NCBI RefSeq assembly: GCF_029168945.1
Contig: NC_083608.1
Span: forward strand, 21,222,136-21,286,135
DNA: 64,000 nucleotides
Source of the DNA: Cannabis sativa
Taxonomy: Eukaryota; Streptophyta; Magnoliopsida; Rosales; Cannabaceae
Reading direction: 5' to 3'
The notes under the pieces are model-generated. The model was given only the letters and a program-made list of their open reading frames with translations, was not told the DNA's origin and made no database searches. Shown here in pieces: positions 11,393 to 23,140 of the stretch. The position numbers and the translations under genes are program-made. Each line of letters starts with the position of its first letter. The stretch's first letter is position 1.

Positions 11393-12910
11393 AAAATGAC
11401 AGTGTGTTGACTACACAATAACGTGCATGATCATGGCTATTCAAGCAATATATCAGTTTCCACATTTTTTATATGATTTTATTTCAATTGTGGCTTCAAG
11501 ACACTATTTAAAGGGGACCTCCCCAACATATTGGGATGTAAAACCCTAATTAATCACATTGTCTATTTCTTCTTATATTTTCCTTTAGATTATTGTGAGA
11601 TAATTTTCTAGGCTGATGTTCTAGTAAGAGATAATCTTATATGTGAGGCAAAATTTATTTACGTTTTTGTCTATTTAATATTATATAGAAATAATTATAC
11701 AATTTTTATGTGAATATAATTAGTATAAATATATTAATATATTAATTTTATGATTACTTTTGTAATTCTCAGATTTTTCATAAGATGATTTTTTATGTTT
11801 TTAAGATAGAACTTTTATTACTCATCTTCCAAATAAATTGTGTTATATGTGTGAATCTACATCTAAATAAATGAGCTAAAAAGATTATTGAAACCTTATT
11901 ACTTTTGACATTGAATTTTTTTTACCAATTTAATTCGCATTAATTTTATTATTAACATTTTCTCAAAAAACACCAATAATTTGATTACTTTTTGAGCTTT
12001 AGTTCTGCTAATCACATTTTGATTAACATATCTCTCAATAAACACGATCGCCCACTTTGTGAAAACAAGTTTGGCGTAACCAAAAGCTAACCTAGAATAC
12101 CAACAGAAAAATGAAACCATTGTTTTCAATGACTGAAATAAATTTATAACAGGTAAAAAAAATGTAGTAATGCCTATGCCTTTTGGCTCCAGATTAGCAA
12201 AAGGAATACAATATAATCAGCCTCCAAGCTACTCAATATCTTTCACAATCCACATGATCATTTAATTTAGTTGTAATTACAGTGAGGTTCTTGAATGGTG
12301 ACCATCTAATCCTATACTGCAGGACTACATTCAAAGTTACATGAGGGCTTTAATCAACTACTAATACCAGCACAAAGTGGATGAAAACAAAACAACAGAA
12401 TGAATGCAATAAGATTACCAACACAATGCTCATCATTTATGATTTATCCAAACACAGAACTATAGTACAAATATACAAGCTCTAAATGCGCAGCTTGGAA
12501 AGCCGCAACAAATCAACAACAAACCGTTAGAACATCAGATACCATACGTGTATACTGTGACCCTTCAAACCCGGATCTGAAAGGTAAAAATGTACCTTTA
12601 TGTCAACTGAATTCTCACACTTGAACATCAGAAAGAAGCAAACACTGCCAACAAGAGTTGTGAAAAGTAAGAATTAAAAACAGCAAGGTGAAAAAGAGAG
12701 CGAAAAATTAAATGGGATAAGAAATTTTTAAAATATACCTAAAGTTGAGCCAAAAAAAATTGAAATAGTAGGGGTCATGATGTCAGCCAGCCAATGAATG
12801 ATTATTGAGCCACACAAGCAGGGGCAACTCCAAATGTGGATTGCCTGTTCTTAATTCAACCTGTCAACATATTTGTTTCAACTCAAAACTAATGATATAT
12901 TTCCCTTGCA
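11393..12910. other. Intergenic, including the likely GCP3 3' UTR
   Basis: No gene seen. 11393-12130 is AT-rich with only a spurious 76-codon frame. The part nearest 12910 probably contains the 3' untranslated region of the minus-strand GCP3 gene; I could not fix its poly(A) site. Confidence 0.4.
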
Positions 12911-15574
12911 TTAGCTACTGGGATGCATCCGACTGTAAAATTCAGTGAAGTCAAGCCTGAACAATAGAAATTTCAAATCTACATGTTGCTGCACAGGCAA
13001 CTGAGAAATAAAATTCTCGAGTAACGAGGAATATTCTTTGGATATTGCATTAAGATCTTGCCCCATGTTCCGAAGAAACTCACTGGCACGTTGAGTGAGG
13101 GCCTTCCTACCATCAGTAATCCAGGATCCAGGCTCTGAAGATTTATTATTAGATTTATCACTCGTTTTCTTTCTTGATCTACTCTTGTCTTGAGAGGGTA
13201 AAGAAGATTCCGTTCTGTAGTAGGAGGTACATGTTAGTAAAGCAAATGCACATCACAGCGCTCAGAAATATACAATGTAAGAATAGAAAAACAAATACCT
13301 TGCTTGCAACTCATGAATTCCTTCATATAACCTATCAGCATGGCTTCGGAACCGCAATATAAGATCAAACAAGACAAAAAGAGACTTGTACAGTGTTTGT
13401 GAACGTTCACCAAGGAGAGATTTCTCAACGATTGAATTGAGATACTTTTCATGTGCAGCAAGCAGATCATCAAGATCCTTAGCTACCTCCATTTCATTTG
13501 ATAAAGTGGACCAAGAAACCTCTAAGACTTCAAACATGATGTAATACTGCAAGTTTGTGACAAAATGATTCATCTCGTCCCAAAGAACTTGGCATCGCCT
13601 CAAAGTTGAGAGCAGTGGCATCTTAACTGCATGCTGCAGCTTATCAAATGAATTGGAAGTGATACAATTTGGTTTCATAGTCTTCCAAGCTCCAATAAGA
13701 GCATGTTCTACTCGTCGAAGTTTCCATAGGAAATTAAATATTCTTAAATACTTAGCCATGACAGACTCAGTAAATATAGTATCTAAAGGAACTCTTGCAT
13801 CATATTCTAATGAAAACACATCCCACCCCCTATCTCCCGTTCCATGAGGCATCATTTTTACCCTCAACCTATCCAATATATCAGGATCGTCATACTGAGC
13901 ATTAGATGCCCGGATTGCAGTTTCCAGCAAACCAGCAAGCTGAAAAGAGCTAATTGTGTTAGCAGGTTCAGAAAGTTCTGGTCCAACTATATCCATCAAG
14001 TACTGAACAAAATCCCCTTGCCCAAGAAGTAAATACCGCTTTATAGCAAGGCAATGTTCTTTGAATTTGTAACGGTTGTACATAACATCCAACAAATGCT
14101 TATCAATTCTCTTTGCTGCCTCGTCAACTAAGGATTCAAGAGCATCAGTTTCACCATATCCAAGACCCCCTCTCCTTGTTGAGGTTCCAGCAGCAGTTGC
14201 AGCTTCGGTTGCGGCTTCGGCCCAGAAACGATCATCACAGCAGACACGAAGGAAATTAATGGACTTTCCAGTCCTTAAAATGCGTTGGGCAAGAGATTGT
14301 GGAATGAAAGAAGGAAGCATTCCTGAGTGGAGCATGTAACCTTCCCTCCAAAGGGACTCAGCTTTCACTGGCTGACCTACAACAAAGAATTCTGCAAAAA
14401 TATCTTCCAGCTCTCCTTCCAAAACCCAGCTCCTCACCATTTCGAAAAGTGGAGAGCAAACCCGCCTGAGTAAACGCCTCATGAAGTCCTGCACCATTGG
14501 ATCACCATGCTGAGCATGCAAGTGAATAGCCCCAGCCATTGCCCCACCTTTCAAAACCTTACACTTGTCCACTAAAACGGCCATTAACCTCATTTTCACC
14601 ATTGGCTCAGCAAACCAAACTGATAATCTCCTTAAAGAAAGATAATTCCCTGAAGCTGCCGAATCCGAAACCAATGGAATCGGATTCATTGCCTGTGACT
14701 CCAGTACAGCCAACAACTTATAGTAGTCTGAAAGCTGGTCTTGCAATGCAGCACAAAAGGCCTGCCCAACTGTTCCCACATCTTCAGCCGGAAACCGATC
14801 CATACTCTCTTGAATATACCCTTTTACCTTTTTAAACAACCAACCTAATTCACAAAGCTTTCGAACCATTATCCGAGTAGCTCTAGGAACCTTTATCGAA
14901 TCCAATAAAACATACCCATCAGAATTGGTATCAAACTTGACATAATTCCCATCAATTCCTTGACAAGCATAAAGCACATCTCTCACCAAAACCTCTTCGG
15001 AAATTTCATTCTCTTCTTTCAACAAATTCACAAACTCCTTAAACGCAATCTCTCTTAGATTCTCCGGGTCCTTTGAGACCAACAAAACCCCATTATTCCA
15101 ACCCTTTTCCTTACTTCCTCTTTTACGAGAAACCCTTAAATCGTTACCCAATTCGGCATCGTTAAACGCCAGATTGGGCAGTAAAACCGACGAAGAATCC
15201 AACTGGGTCGTAGTGTTCTTCCTATCCTCGGATATAATATTAAGCAAATGAAGAACTGCCCACTTGTTATTAACACTTCCAGGACCGGTTTTGGATTCGA
15301 ATTTGTTGTAAAGCTCGGAAAAAGTGAGGGCCTGGGAGGACTTACCTTGATTAGCGAGTCGGCGCTTGATGGACTCAGCAATGGCAGCCGAGTCGGGAGC
15401 AATGGAGGGCCTCAATCGAGCGGAGAGTATTCGAACGGCGTAACGGAGATATTTCTGGAAAGTTGGTGAAGTAGAGGTGAGTTGTTGAGAACCGGAGGCG
15501 GGGTTTCCCGAAAGTAAACGGAGAACAAGCTCTTTAATCAGATCTGCCACCTTCTGCTGATCTTCTTCTTCCAT
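12911..15574 (-). CDS. GCP3: Gamma-tubulin complex component 3 (GCP3/SPC98)
   Basis: Core subunit of the gamma-tubulin small and ring complexes that nucleate microtubules at the cell cortex, nuclear envelope and spindle of plant cells. Two exons, 15574-13299 and 13214-12911, are joined over an 82-base GT-AG intron; the join keeps frame and gives 859 residues, close to the 838 of Arabidopsis SPC98. The N-terminal part (about 1-150) is helical. The GCP N-terminal domain covers about 195-505, with the conserved GELEDIFAEFF near 387. The C-terminal gamma-tubulin-binding domain starts about 510, with LLLGQGDF near 518. The start at MEEEDQQK is the first ATG and fits the family. The second exon adds a basic Ser/Lys-rich linker and a C-terminal helix ending SRMHPSS. 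No stop or frameshift is seen. The gene stands alone among transposons. Confidence 0.95.
13215..13298 (-). other. GCP3 intron
   Basis: On the minus strand, donor GCAAG/GTATTTG and acceptor CTACAG/AACGG; the join keeps frame into the conserved C-terminal tail. Confidence 0.85.
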
Positions 15575-16468
15575 TGTGGTGAGTAGGGTTTAAAAGCTTG
15601 GAGTCGAGTTTCCAAGGTTTTTTTTGAAAAAAGAAAAAAAAAAAAGACTTGGAAGAAGAGCGAGCGAGTGTGTTTTTTCAGTTTGAGGGTCCGTTGGTGT
15701 GTAGTGTGTTTTTTGATTTTTTATGGGCGCGTTCGTATTATTGTATTTTTATCTCTCCAAGTGAAACTGAAGAGGGCAACCAGTATGAGATTTTCGCTCA
15801 TTTAACACAACTACCATGGTGCGTGTCATACAATACAATTTTTTTCCTCTTTTTTTTCTTTTTTTTTTTTTTGCTAAAGGTGTCTTTTTTTTTTTTTTTG
15901 AAAGAGAGAGGACATCGATGTGCCGTGACGACGAAGAAATTATCGGCTCTGCATGCAATGGACATCGATGTGCCGTGACGACGAAGAAATTATCGGCTCT
16001 GCATGCAATCAAGGCGAACAGGCGGCCATTCTTTATAAGAACGATCCGACCCTAATCCACTTGAGAGCAAAATCTCATTCTTAAACTAATCATTTTTACT
16101 AAAGGTGTCATACAATACAATATATGTATCCCATATCTTATAATTTAGCAATCATCAACCTATATATTTATCAATCTATGTATATAAAGGAGAGATATAA
16201 AGCAGGTGATATGACACTTAAAAATTTCTCTAATTATTGTTATTTATTCTCTCTTTAATTTTCTATTTTCTTAATTTTTTATTAACTTTATAAATAAGAA
16301 TTCCAAAATCTATATTTACAAATGAGTATTTTATTAGCATCATTAAGTATTTAATTTTTTATTAACATTATTTAAAGTCTATGTTTTTTATTTTGGCTTT
16401 TTTTTTTTTTTGAAATTTAACTTTTCATGTTTTTAGTTTTTAAATTTTTTAATTATTATACACTTTAA
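15575..16468. other. GCP3 upstream region and AT-rich spacer
   Basis: No coding sequence. 15575-15760 should hold the GCP3 5' UTR and promoter. Two T-rich blocks (15838-15900) precede a 50-base tandem duplication. From 16080 to the LINE the DNA is AT-rich without recognisable features. Confidence 0.45.
15911..16010. repeat. Tandem duplication of a 50-base unit
   Basis: Two adjacent 50-base copies (15911-15960, 15961-16010) match at 49 positions and differ only in the last base (g or c). The unit contains short palindromes catcgatg and tgcatgca. Confidence 0.95.
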
Positions 16469-16614
16469 ATCTACATAAAAAAAAAATATTAAGTAACACT
16501 GATACTTAATAATAACACTAAAACAAGTATTAAAAACAAAAAATGCTCCAGTATAATATATGTCTTGCCAGCTGGCATGAGTGAGATTTTTTTCTCTCCA
16601 GGTTTTGAAAGTTT

Positions 16615-17050
16615 GTTTGCGATTGAACTGGTTTCGTGCGACTACGGCTTCCGTCTCCGATTGGTGCGACTAAGGTTTCCGTTCCGATTGGTGCGCTTCT
16701 ACTGGTGGAGCTTGGCGTCGACTGGTAGGTGATCATCATCGTTCGGTTTTCATTCGTTTTTACAGAGCTTCGGGTCTGCGTGTTGGGATTGAAGGCTATC
16801 GGGGTTCTGGGTTGTTTTTCTGGTTTTCTCACGATCGGATTGTTCGCTGCGTTTTGTCTCGGGTTTGGTGCGACTGGGTTTTGTTTCTCTTTCTGTTTTG
16901 CTGCGTTTTTTCTGTTTGGATTTCTTCAAGGTTTTTTTTGATCGATTCTTTTGGTGTTGTGGTTGTTTCGGTTGCTGCGTTTTGGTGTTGTGGCTGTTTG
17001 GATTTCTTCAAGATTTTTTGATCGATTCTTTCTGTTTTGCTGCGTCTTTT
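16615..17050 (+). promoter_or_regulatory. LINE 5' UTR with two sets of short tandem repeats
   Basis: This is the GC-richer leader before ORF1. It holds repeats of a cgattggtgcgactaaggtt-type unit of about 26 bases (16640-16700) and a duplicated block of about 84 bases containing tttggatttcttcaag and ttttgatcgattctt (about 16915-17031). Repeats in this position would suit an internal LINE promoter; promoter activity is inferred. Confidence 0.5.
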
Positions 17051-17090
17051 ATTCTCTCTATCGGCTTGCTGAGATTTTTACTGGTGGAGC

Positions 17091-18341
17091 ATGGCGTCAA
17101 GCAGTCATGCCATGGAGGACATGGAGCAGAGCTATGGGAATATAGAGTTAGAGGATGAGAAGAGTTTTGGAATTGAGATTGATGACGATCATGAGGAGAT
17201 GGCTCTCGTGGATGATCGGTGGTGCCTAGTGGGTAGATTTTTGAATGCTCGATCGTTAGACTTTGAAGCTATGAAGCACACATTGGCTGGGCTGTGGAAG
17301 CCGGGGAAGGGTCTTTTTGTCAAGGAGTTGGGTCCAAATTTATTCTTATTTCAGTTTTACCATGAAATAGATATTAAGAGAGTCATCAATGGTAGTCCTT
17401 GGACTTTCAATAGGCTTCCTTTGATTTTCAGTAGGTTACCGAGGGGTAGTGATCCGAAAGCAGTCAGTCTAAATAACTTGGATATGTGGGTTCAGATTCA
17501 TGGCCTCTCAACGGGATTTATGACAGAGAAAATTGTGTCTACAGCAGCAAATTATATTGGCACTATAGTCGAATCGGATCCGAAAAATTATAATGGCCTT
17601 TGGCGGGAATATCTGCGAGTAAGGGTGACGGTGAACATAGATGTTCCTTTGAAAAGACGCATGAAGTTAAAGAAGACTGGTGGTGAGTGGTTCTATGCTA
17701 ATTTTAAATATGAGTTTGTTCCAACATTTTGTTTTAACTGTGGTATTATTGGACACTCAGAAAATTTCTGTCATAAACTTTTTGATACGCCTGAGGAGGA
17801 GCTTGTGAAACCGTATGGGAATTTTATGCGAGCGCCACCACGACGAAAGAATTATTTGCTTGGTGCTCAATACTTGCGCTTGGGTACGGAGGCCGATGAA
17901 CAATTTGGCCATGAACAGTCACTGGTGCGGCAGCCAGAGGAGATGCCACAGATGCAATCGCAGCATTCAAACTTACCTCGTTTAGATTTTGGAGAGGATC
18001 AAGGGTCAAAGAATGGGAACAATATTCCTGTTTTACAGGATGAGAGGAATATTTCTAATAATGGACATAAAGCTACTAATGGGAAGCAAAATATTAGTGG
18101 GAAGCAAAATAATGGACATATTTCTAATCATGTGCCAGGTCAACATTCTCTGTTTCTTCCTGGTCCATTAATGCCACGTGGTGGACAAGGGGGCCGTGGG
18201 TCTTCTCTAGAGACAAAAAGAAGGAGACAAAGTGAAGGGGTTGTTGGGATTGATTGTGTTGATATGGATGAGGATGATAGTGCTGATATGGTTGATAATG
18301 GACTCTCAAAAAACGAGTTCGAGGTGGGCTCTGGTCTCTAA
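17091..18341 (+). CDS. LINE ORF1, DUF4283 and zinc-knuckle RNA-binding protein
   Basis: A 416-residue intact frame. An acidic N-terminus (residues 1-40) is followed by a DUF4283 domain (about 40-180, with WCLVGRFLNAR, LFLFQFYHEIDIKRV and GSPWTFNR) and a CCHC_4 zinc knuckle (CFNCGIIGHSENFC, about 210-223). A low-complexity, Asn- and Gly-rich C-terminus then ends in an acidic tail. The family binds LINE RNA to form the retrotransposition particle. It ends 43 bases into an overlap with ORF2, and codons SKN at 18306-18314 form a -1 slippery site. The ATG at 17091 was chosen as the first good start before DUF4283. Confidence 0.9.
   Translation: MASSSHAMEDMEQSYGNIELEDEKSFGIEIDDDHEEMALVDDRWCLVGRFLNARSLDFEAMKHTLAGLWKPGKGLFVKELGPNLFLFQFYHEIDIKRVINGSPWTFNRLPLIFSRLPRGSDPKAVSLNNLDMWVQIHGLSTGFMTEKIVSTAANYIGTIVESDPKNYNGLWREYLRVRVTVNIDVPLKRRMKLKKTGGEWFYANFKYEFVPTFCFNCGIIGHSENFCHKLFDTPEEELVKPYGNFMRAPPRRKNYLLGAQYLRLGTEADEQFGHEQSLVRQPEEMPQMQSQHSNLPRLDFGEDQGSKNGNNIPVLQDERNISNNGHKATNGKQNISGKQNNGHISNHVPGQHSLFLPGPLMPRGGQGGRGSSLETKRRRQSEGVVGIDCVDMDEDDSADMVDNGLSKNEFEVGSGL
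18308..18314 (+). promoter_or_regulatory. Candidate -1 ribosomal frameshift site between LINE ORF1 and ORF2
   Basis: The sequence is A AAA AAC, read by ORF1 as (tc)A AAA AAC. A -1 slip puts ribosomes exactly in the ORF2 frame from 18314. The ORF2 frame is closed upstream by TAA at 18296-18298 and ORF1 stops at 18339-18341, so the heptamer lies inside the only window where a -1 shift could fuse the two. No stimulatory structure was tested. Confidence 0.5.
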
Positions 18342-21300
18342 GTTGGAATTGTCGTGGGATGGGCAACCCACGAGCGATACAATTCCTATATGACACTGTG
18401 GCCCAAAAGAAGCCTGATTTTATTTTCTTATGTGAAACTTTATGTCGTAAAGATGTGTTGGAACGGGTCCGACTGAAATTGAAATTTGATGGGGTGTTTG
18501 CGGTGGATGCTTGTGGTAGAAGTGGTGGGGTGGCTTTCTTATGGAGGAATAAGGAGGATGTCAAGGTGCTGAATTTTGCTACAAACTTTGTTGATGTGGA
18601 AATTCTTTCTAGTGATATTGGGTCGTGGCGCCTAACTGGATTCTATGGGGAATCAAAAAGAAGTCTTCGGTGGTCCTCCTGGGAACAACTTCGGACTTTA
18701 GCTAATGGTAATACTCTCCCTTGGTGTGTGATTGGTGATCTGAATAATGTTCTCTCTCAGGAAGACAAACGAGGAGGACATCCTTATCCAAACTGGCTTC
18801 TTGATGGTTTTCGTGAGACTATCCGGGTGTGTGGGCTGATTGATTTAGATATTATTGGTCATCAGTTTACTTGGGAGAAGAGTCGTGGTACTGAAAATTG
18901 GATTGAGGTTCGGTTAGATCGTGCTCTAGTGATAGAAAGTTGGCTTCATCGCTTCCCTTCAGCTAAGCTCATTGATCTTGAGGTCTCTTCTTCTGATCAT
19001 TGTCCTATTTTACTTGATATGGCTGTTAAAAAGTTTGTTTCTCTTAACCGTAAATTTCGTTTTGAAAATTGTTGGCTCCGTGAACCACTTTGTTTTCAAG
19101 TTGTAAAGGAGTGTTGGGAGGAATATCCTTCGGTGGGGATTCAAGAGAAAATTCAGCGGTGTGGGGAGATTCTCTCGGAGTGGGGAAAAGACTACTCCGG
19201 AAACTTTGCTTCTCGTATTAAACACTGGAAAAATGAGGTGAGACGATAGAAGAATGGCCGTGACCCTGATGCCATTACTAAGTACAAAGAGGCCGAGACT
19301 GAGCTTTTCGAAGTTCTTACTCAAAAGGAGGTTTTTTGGCGCCAACGCTCGAAGCAACTATGGTTGCAAGAGGGAGATAAAAATAGCAAATTCTTTCATG
19401 CTACGGCCTCCTCTCGGCGGCGGTCGAATGCTATTGAGAAGCTTCAAAATGACGATGGAAATTGGGTCGACTGGGATTCGGGTTTATCTGAGGTTATGTG
19501 CTCTTATTTTCGAAACCTATTTACTAGCTCTACTTGTCATATGGATGATGTTCTTGATGGTATTTCACCCTCTATTTCTTCGGCTCAGAATGATTTTTTA
19601 ATGCAACCTTTGACTGATGAAGAAGTGAAAGCAGCTCTTTTTCAGATGCACCCTGATAAGTCTCCGGGTCCTGACGGTATGACACCAGGGTTCTATCAAA
19701 AGTTTTGGGCTGTTGTGGGCGCTGATGTAATTAAACAGGTTCGTTCTTTTTTCTTAGTTGGTCATTTGCCAATTGGTCTTAATCATACTAATCTGGTGTT
19801 GATCCCTAAGAAGAAAAATGCCACTACCATGGGAGACCTGCGCCCTATTGCTCTCTGCAATGTTCTTTACAAGGTGTGTTCTAAAGTGCTTGCTAATCGG
19901 TTGAAGAGTGTTCTTCCTTCTGTGATTTCTGAAAACCAAAGTGCTTTTATCCCGGGGCGTCTTATCACTGATAATATTATGGTTTCGTTTGAGGTAATGC
20001 ATTATCTTAAGCGGAAGAGGGTCGGAAAGGAAGGTTATATGGCTCTGAAGCTTGATATGAGCAAAGCTTATGATCGGGTTGAGTGGATTTTTCTTCGTCA
20101 CATGATGCTTAAAATGGGCTTCCAAGACCGAGTGGTGGATCTTATTATGCACTGTGTTTCTTCGGTTTCATACACAATTACTCATGGGGGTCGTGAGATG
20201 GGGCCGATTACACCGGGGAGGGGTCTTCGTCAAGGTGATCCCCTCTCTCCTTATTTGTTTCTGTTGTGTGCCGAGGGTCTTTCTGCTCTTATAAAGAGAT
20301 TTGAAGCCAGGGGTGTTCTTCATGGGTGTCGGGTGTGTAATGGTGCTCCTGTTGTTTCTCATATGTTGTTTGCTGATGATTGCTACATTTATTGCAAAGC
20401 CATTGTTAGGGAGGCTCATAGTGTTCTTCTTTTACTTCAACTTTTCGAACAAGCTTCAGGTCAGTGTGTTAATTATTCAAAATCAAATATATTCTTTAGT
20501 TTAAACACTACCTCCACTGCTCGACAAGATATGTGTAATCTACTCCGCATGCATGAAGCTCCTGACAATAGTATGTATCTCGGCCTCCCCTGTGTTATGG
20601 GCCGTAATAAGAATGCCATACTTGGTTTTTTGAAGGATAAGATGCAGAAAAGAATTTTGAGTTGGGAAGGTCGGTTGCTTTCTAAAGCAGGTAAAGAGGT
20701 GCTGATCAAAACTGTTGCCCAAGCTCTCCCTACTTATGCTATGTCTGTCTTCTTGTTGCCTGTGGAAACTTGTAATAAGTTAGAAGGAATGATGAGTAAA
20801 TATTGGTGGAGTTCGGGCTCCAATCAAAAACGTGGGGTCAGTTGGTCTAGTTGGAAGCATATGTGTCGGCATAAACATCATGGTGGGCTTGGTTTTCGTC
20901 ACTTGCGGGATTTCAACTTAGCTATGCTCGGAAAACAAGCTTGGAGATTAGTCTCGAATGAGCATTCTTTGGTCAGTCGGGTCTATAAGGCTCGATATTA
21001 CTCTCATGGGTCGTTTTTGACTGCTTCTCTTGGTCCGAATCCTAGTTTTATTTGGAAAAGCATCTTCGAAACACAAGAGCTGATCAAGAAGGGCGCTCGA
21101 CGGGTTGTTGGTCCTGGTACAAGTATTAGTGTTCAGTTTGATCCGTGGTTAGAAGATACTTCTCATCCGTGGGTCACTACTATCGCTAATGGTATGGAGC
21201 AGTGGAAGGTTAACAATCTCATGGTGCCAAGAGAACGATGTTGGGATTTGGAAGTGATCTCCGATATTTTCAATGATCGGGATAAGGAGTTAATTTTGAA

Positions 21301-22405
21301 GACCAACATTGTTCAGGAGTCTACAATTGATACGTGGTATTGGTCTCTGGATCTGCATGGTGTTTACACTGTAAGGGAGGCCTATCGCTTGCTACATCAG
21401 GCTGATGTCACTAACATTAGTGACTTTGAGATAAAAATCTGGAAGATCGCTTGGAAGCTTCAAGTCCCCCCGAAAGTTCACCAACTTATGTGGCGTGCTT
21501 TGACAGGCTGTTTGGCTACTAAAGTTCAACTTAATACCTAGCACATTCCTCTGGATCAACTATGTCCAATGTGCCACCAATCGTCTGAGACGATCATCCA
21601 TTTATTGGTTCTGTGTCCCTTTGCAAGATCATGTTGGCAGAGGTCGAGTCTAAATATGGTCTCAGTGTCTTGGACATCATTTTGGGATTGGTTTAGTCAG
21701 ATGATACTTCAGCATTCTACTATGGCACAGGAGGAATTATTGATGGTGATTTGGGCAATTTGGCATGCCCGAAATGAGCTAGTTTGGCGGGAGAAATCAT
21801 TGTCAGCGGCAGAGGTTATTCTATTGGCAAGAGTAGTCCTTAATCAATGGAGAAATGCTCAACAAAGGAGAATGGGGTCTTTATTTGTTCCTTCGGGTTC
21901 GAACATAGACTTGGAGCATTGGGTGAAACCGGTTATGGGAAAGATTAAGGTAAATGTTGATGGCGCAATCTTTGCAAATGACAGAAAATTTGGAGCGGCT
22001 GGCGTGGCTCGAGACCATGATGGGCGGTTCATTGAAGCCTTCACGGTCCTCTTGGAGGGGTGCGTGGACCCGGTCATAGCTGAAGTTGTGGGGGTTAAGG
22101 AGGCTCTAAGTTGGATAAAGAGACACCAATGGGGTCGGGTTGATGTTGAGACGGATTCTTTGGTTGTTGTTCAAGCAGTTCGAGGTTCGGTATTCATTCC
22201 ATCTCCTTTTGGTCAACATGTGTCTGTTTGTCGTACATTGTTGGCTTCCTTACCTTTAGTCACTATTAATTTTGTTAAACGTTCTGTAAACAAAGCTGCA
22301 CATTGTCTTGCTCGTAGCTCTTGTTTGTATTCAGATCGTATTTTCAGTGAGAGTACTGCTCCTGCTGATCTTTTATCTATTGTAATGGTTGAAAGTTCAT
22401 TCTAA
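18314..22405 (+). pseudogene. LINE ORF2: endonuclease, reverse transcriptase, RNase H, with two stop codons
   Basis: About 1,364 codons in one frame. An APE-type endonuclease starts at LSWNCRG (18338) with CET, GDLNN and SDHCP motifs. The reverse transcriptase has DMSKAYDRVEW, GLRQGDPLSP and the catalytic FADD. A zf-RVT region (about 21430-21640) and a C-terminal RNase H domain with DGA, AEVVGVKEA and ETDS follow, as in plant L1 elements. Two in-frame TAG codons (19247-19249 between endonuclease and reverse transcriptase, 21539-21541 in zf-RVT) break it; no frameshift is seen. The first in-frame ATG (18359) lies inside the endonuclease N-terminal motif, where most relatives have Leu, so initiation may depend on frameshifting or reinitiation from ORF1. 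Confidence 0.9.
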
Positions 22406-22984
22406 TAAAGTTTACCATTTTCCTTCAAAAAAAAATCTACATAAAAAAATTATTATATATTATAAATATTTTTCACATATATACATTTAATTATTATTTC
22501 TTCTTTTATACTATTAAAAAAACTAGAGTGTCTAATCACATTGTAACGCCCTAACAACTAGGCACGCTACTCAAAATACTTATGAAACCCTAATTCTCTA
22601 AACGGGATTACTAATCAAAATAGCGTAGAATTTAAACTTTTATATTAAACAGAATAAAAATAAAACTTGTAATAAATTTAAACTTTTATACAGTTCGGAT
22701 CCCAAAAACTATTTACAAACTTTATTACAAGTCTTTTTCTTTCAGCCGACCTAAGCGGCAAAATAGAGTTTCAAAATACATCACTGGTAGACCCTCAACC
22801 CGCTTGGTCTGATATGACTCGGACATGTACATTCTTCGCCCAGCTCTTGAAACTCATGGCTGATCAGCTAATGCCTTACCCTTTCCTGCACAGTAAAGCA
22901 TCCGTGAGCCAAGCCCAACAAGACAGTATAAATTATAACAAATATAATATGCTCATTATACTATTTAACAAATATGCCATTCAC

Positions 22985-23140
22985 ATATGTCTGTATGACA
23001 CAGACCTGCATATCGCACTGACATGCCTATTTATGTCTACGTGGTGTAGACCTATGTGTTGCGCTCACACATCTATTTAAATCTACATGGCGTAGACCCA
23101 CGTGTTGCTCTCACACGTCTAAATACATTAAGGCCTTAGA
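22985..23140. repeat. Three repeats of about 50 bases in the solo LTR
   Basis: Units of the form gtctacgtggtgtagacc followed by (ac)gtgttgcgctcacac recur at about 22988, 23036 and 23083. Each contains an imperfect palindrome (gtctacatggcgtagac). The LTR copy at 48960-49050 keeps two of them. Confidence 0.7.

Larger units (their letters stand above)
16487..22433 (+). mobile_element. Near full-length L1-type LINE retrotransposon
   Basis: A 5' region, ORF1 and ORF2 in L1 order, ending in a short A-tail (about 22427-22435). The A-tail is followed by a target duplication (atctacataaaaaaa at 22435-22449) that matches 16469-16483 before the element. The match of about 15 bases marks target-primed insertion; the exact 5' end is approximate because the duplication runs into A-rich sequence. 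ORF2 has two in-frame TAG codons and ORF1 is intact, so this is a young copy. Confidence 0.9.

Noticed and set aside
12979..13161. 60-codon minus-strand frame next to GCP3
   Set aside because: It is a shadow frame of GCP3 exon 2; the spliced frame from exon 1 reads a different phase through the same bases and ends at 12911.
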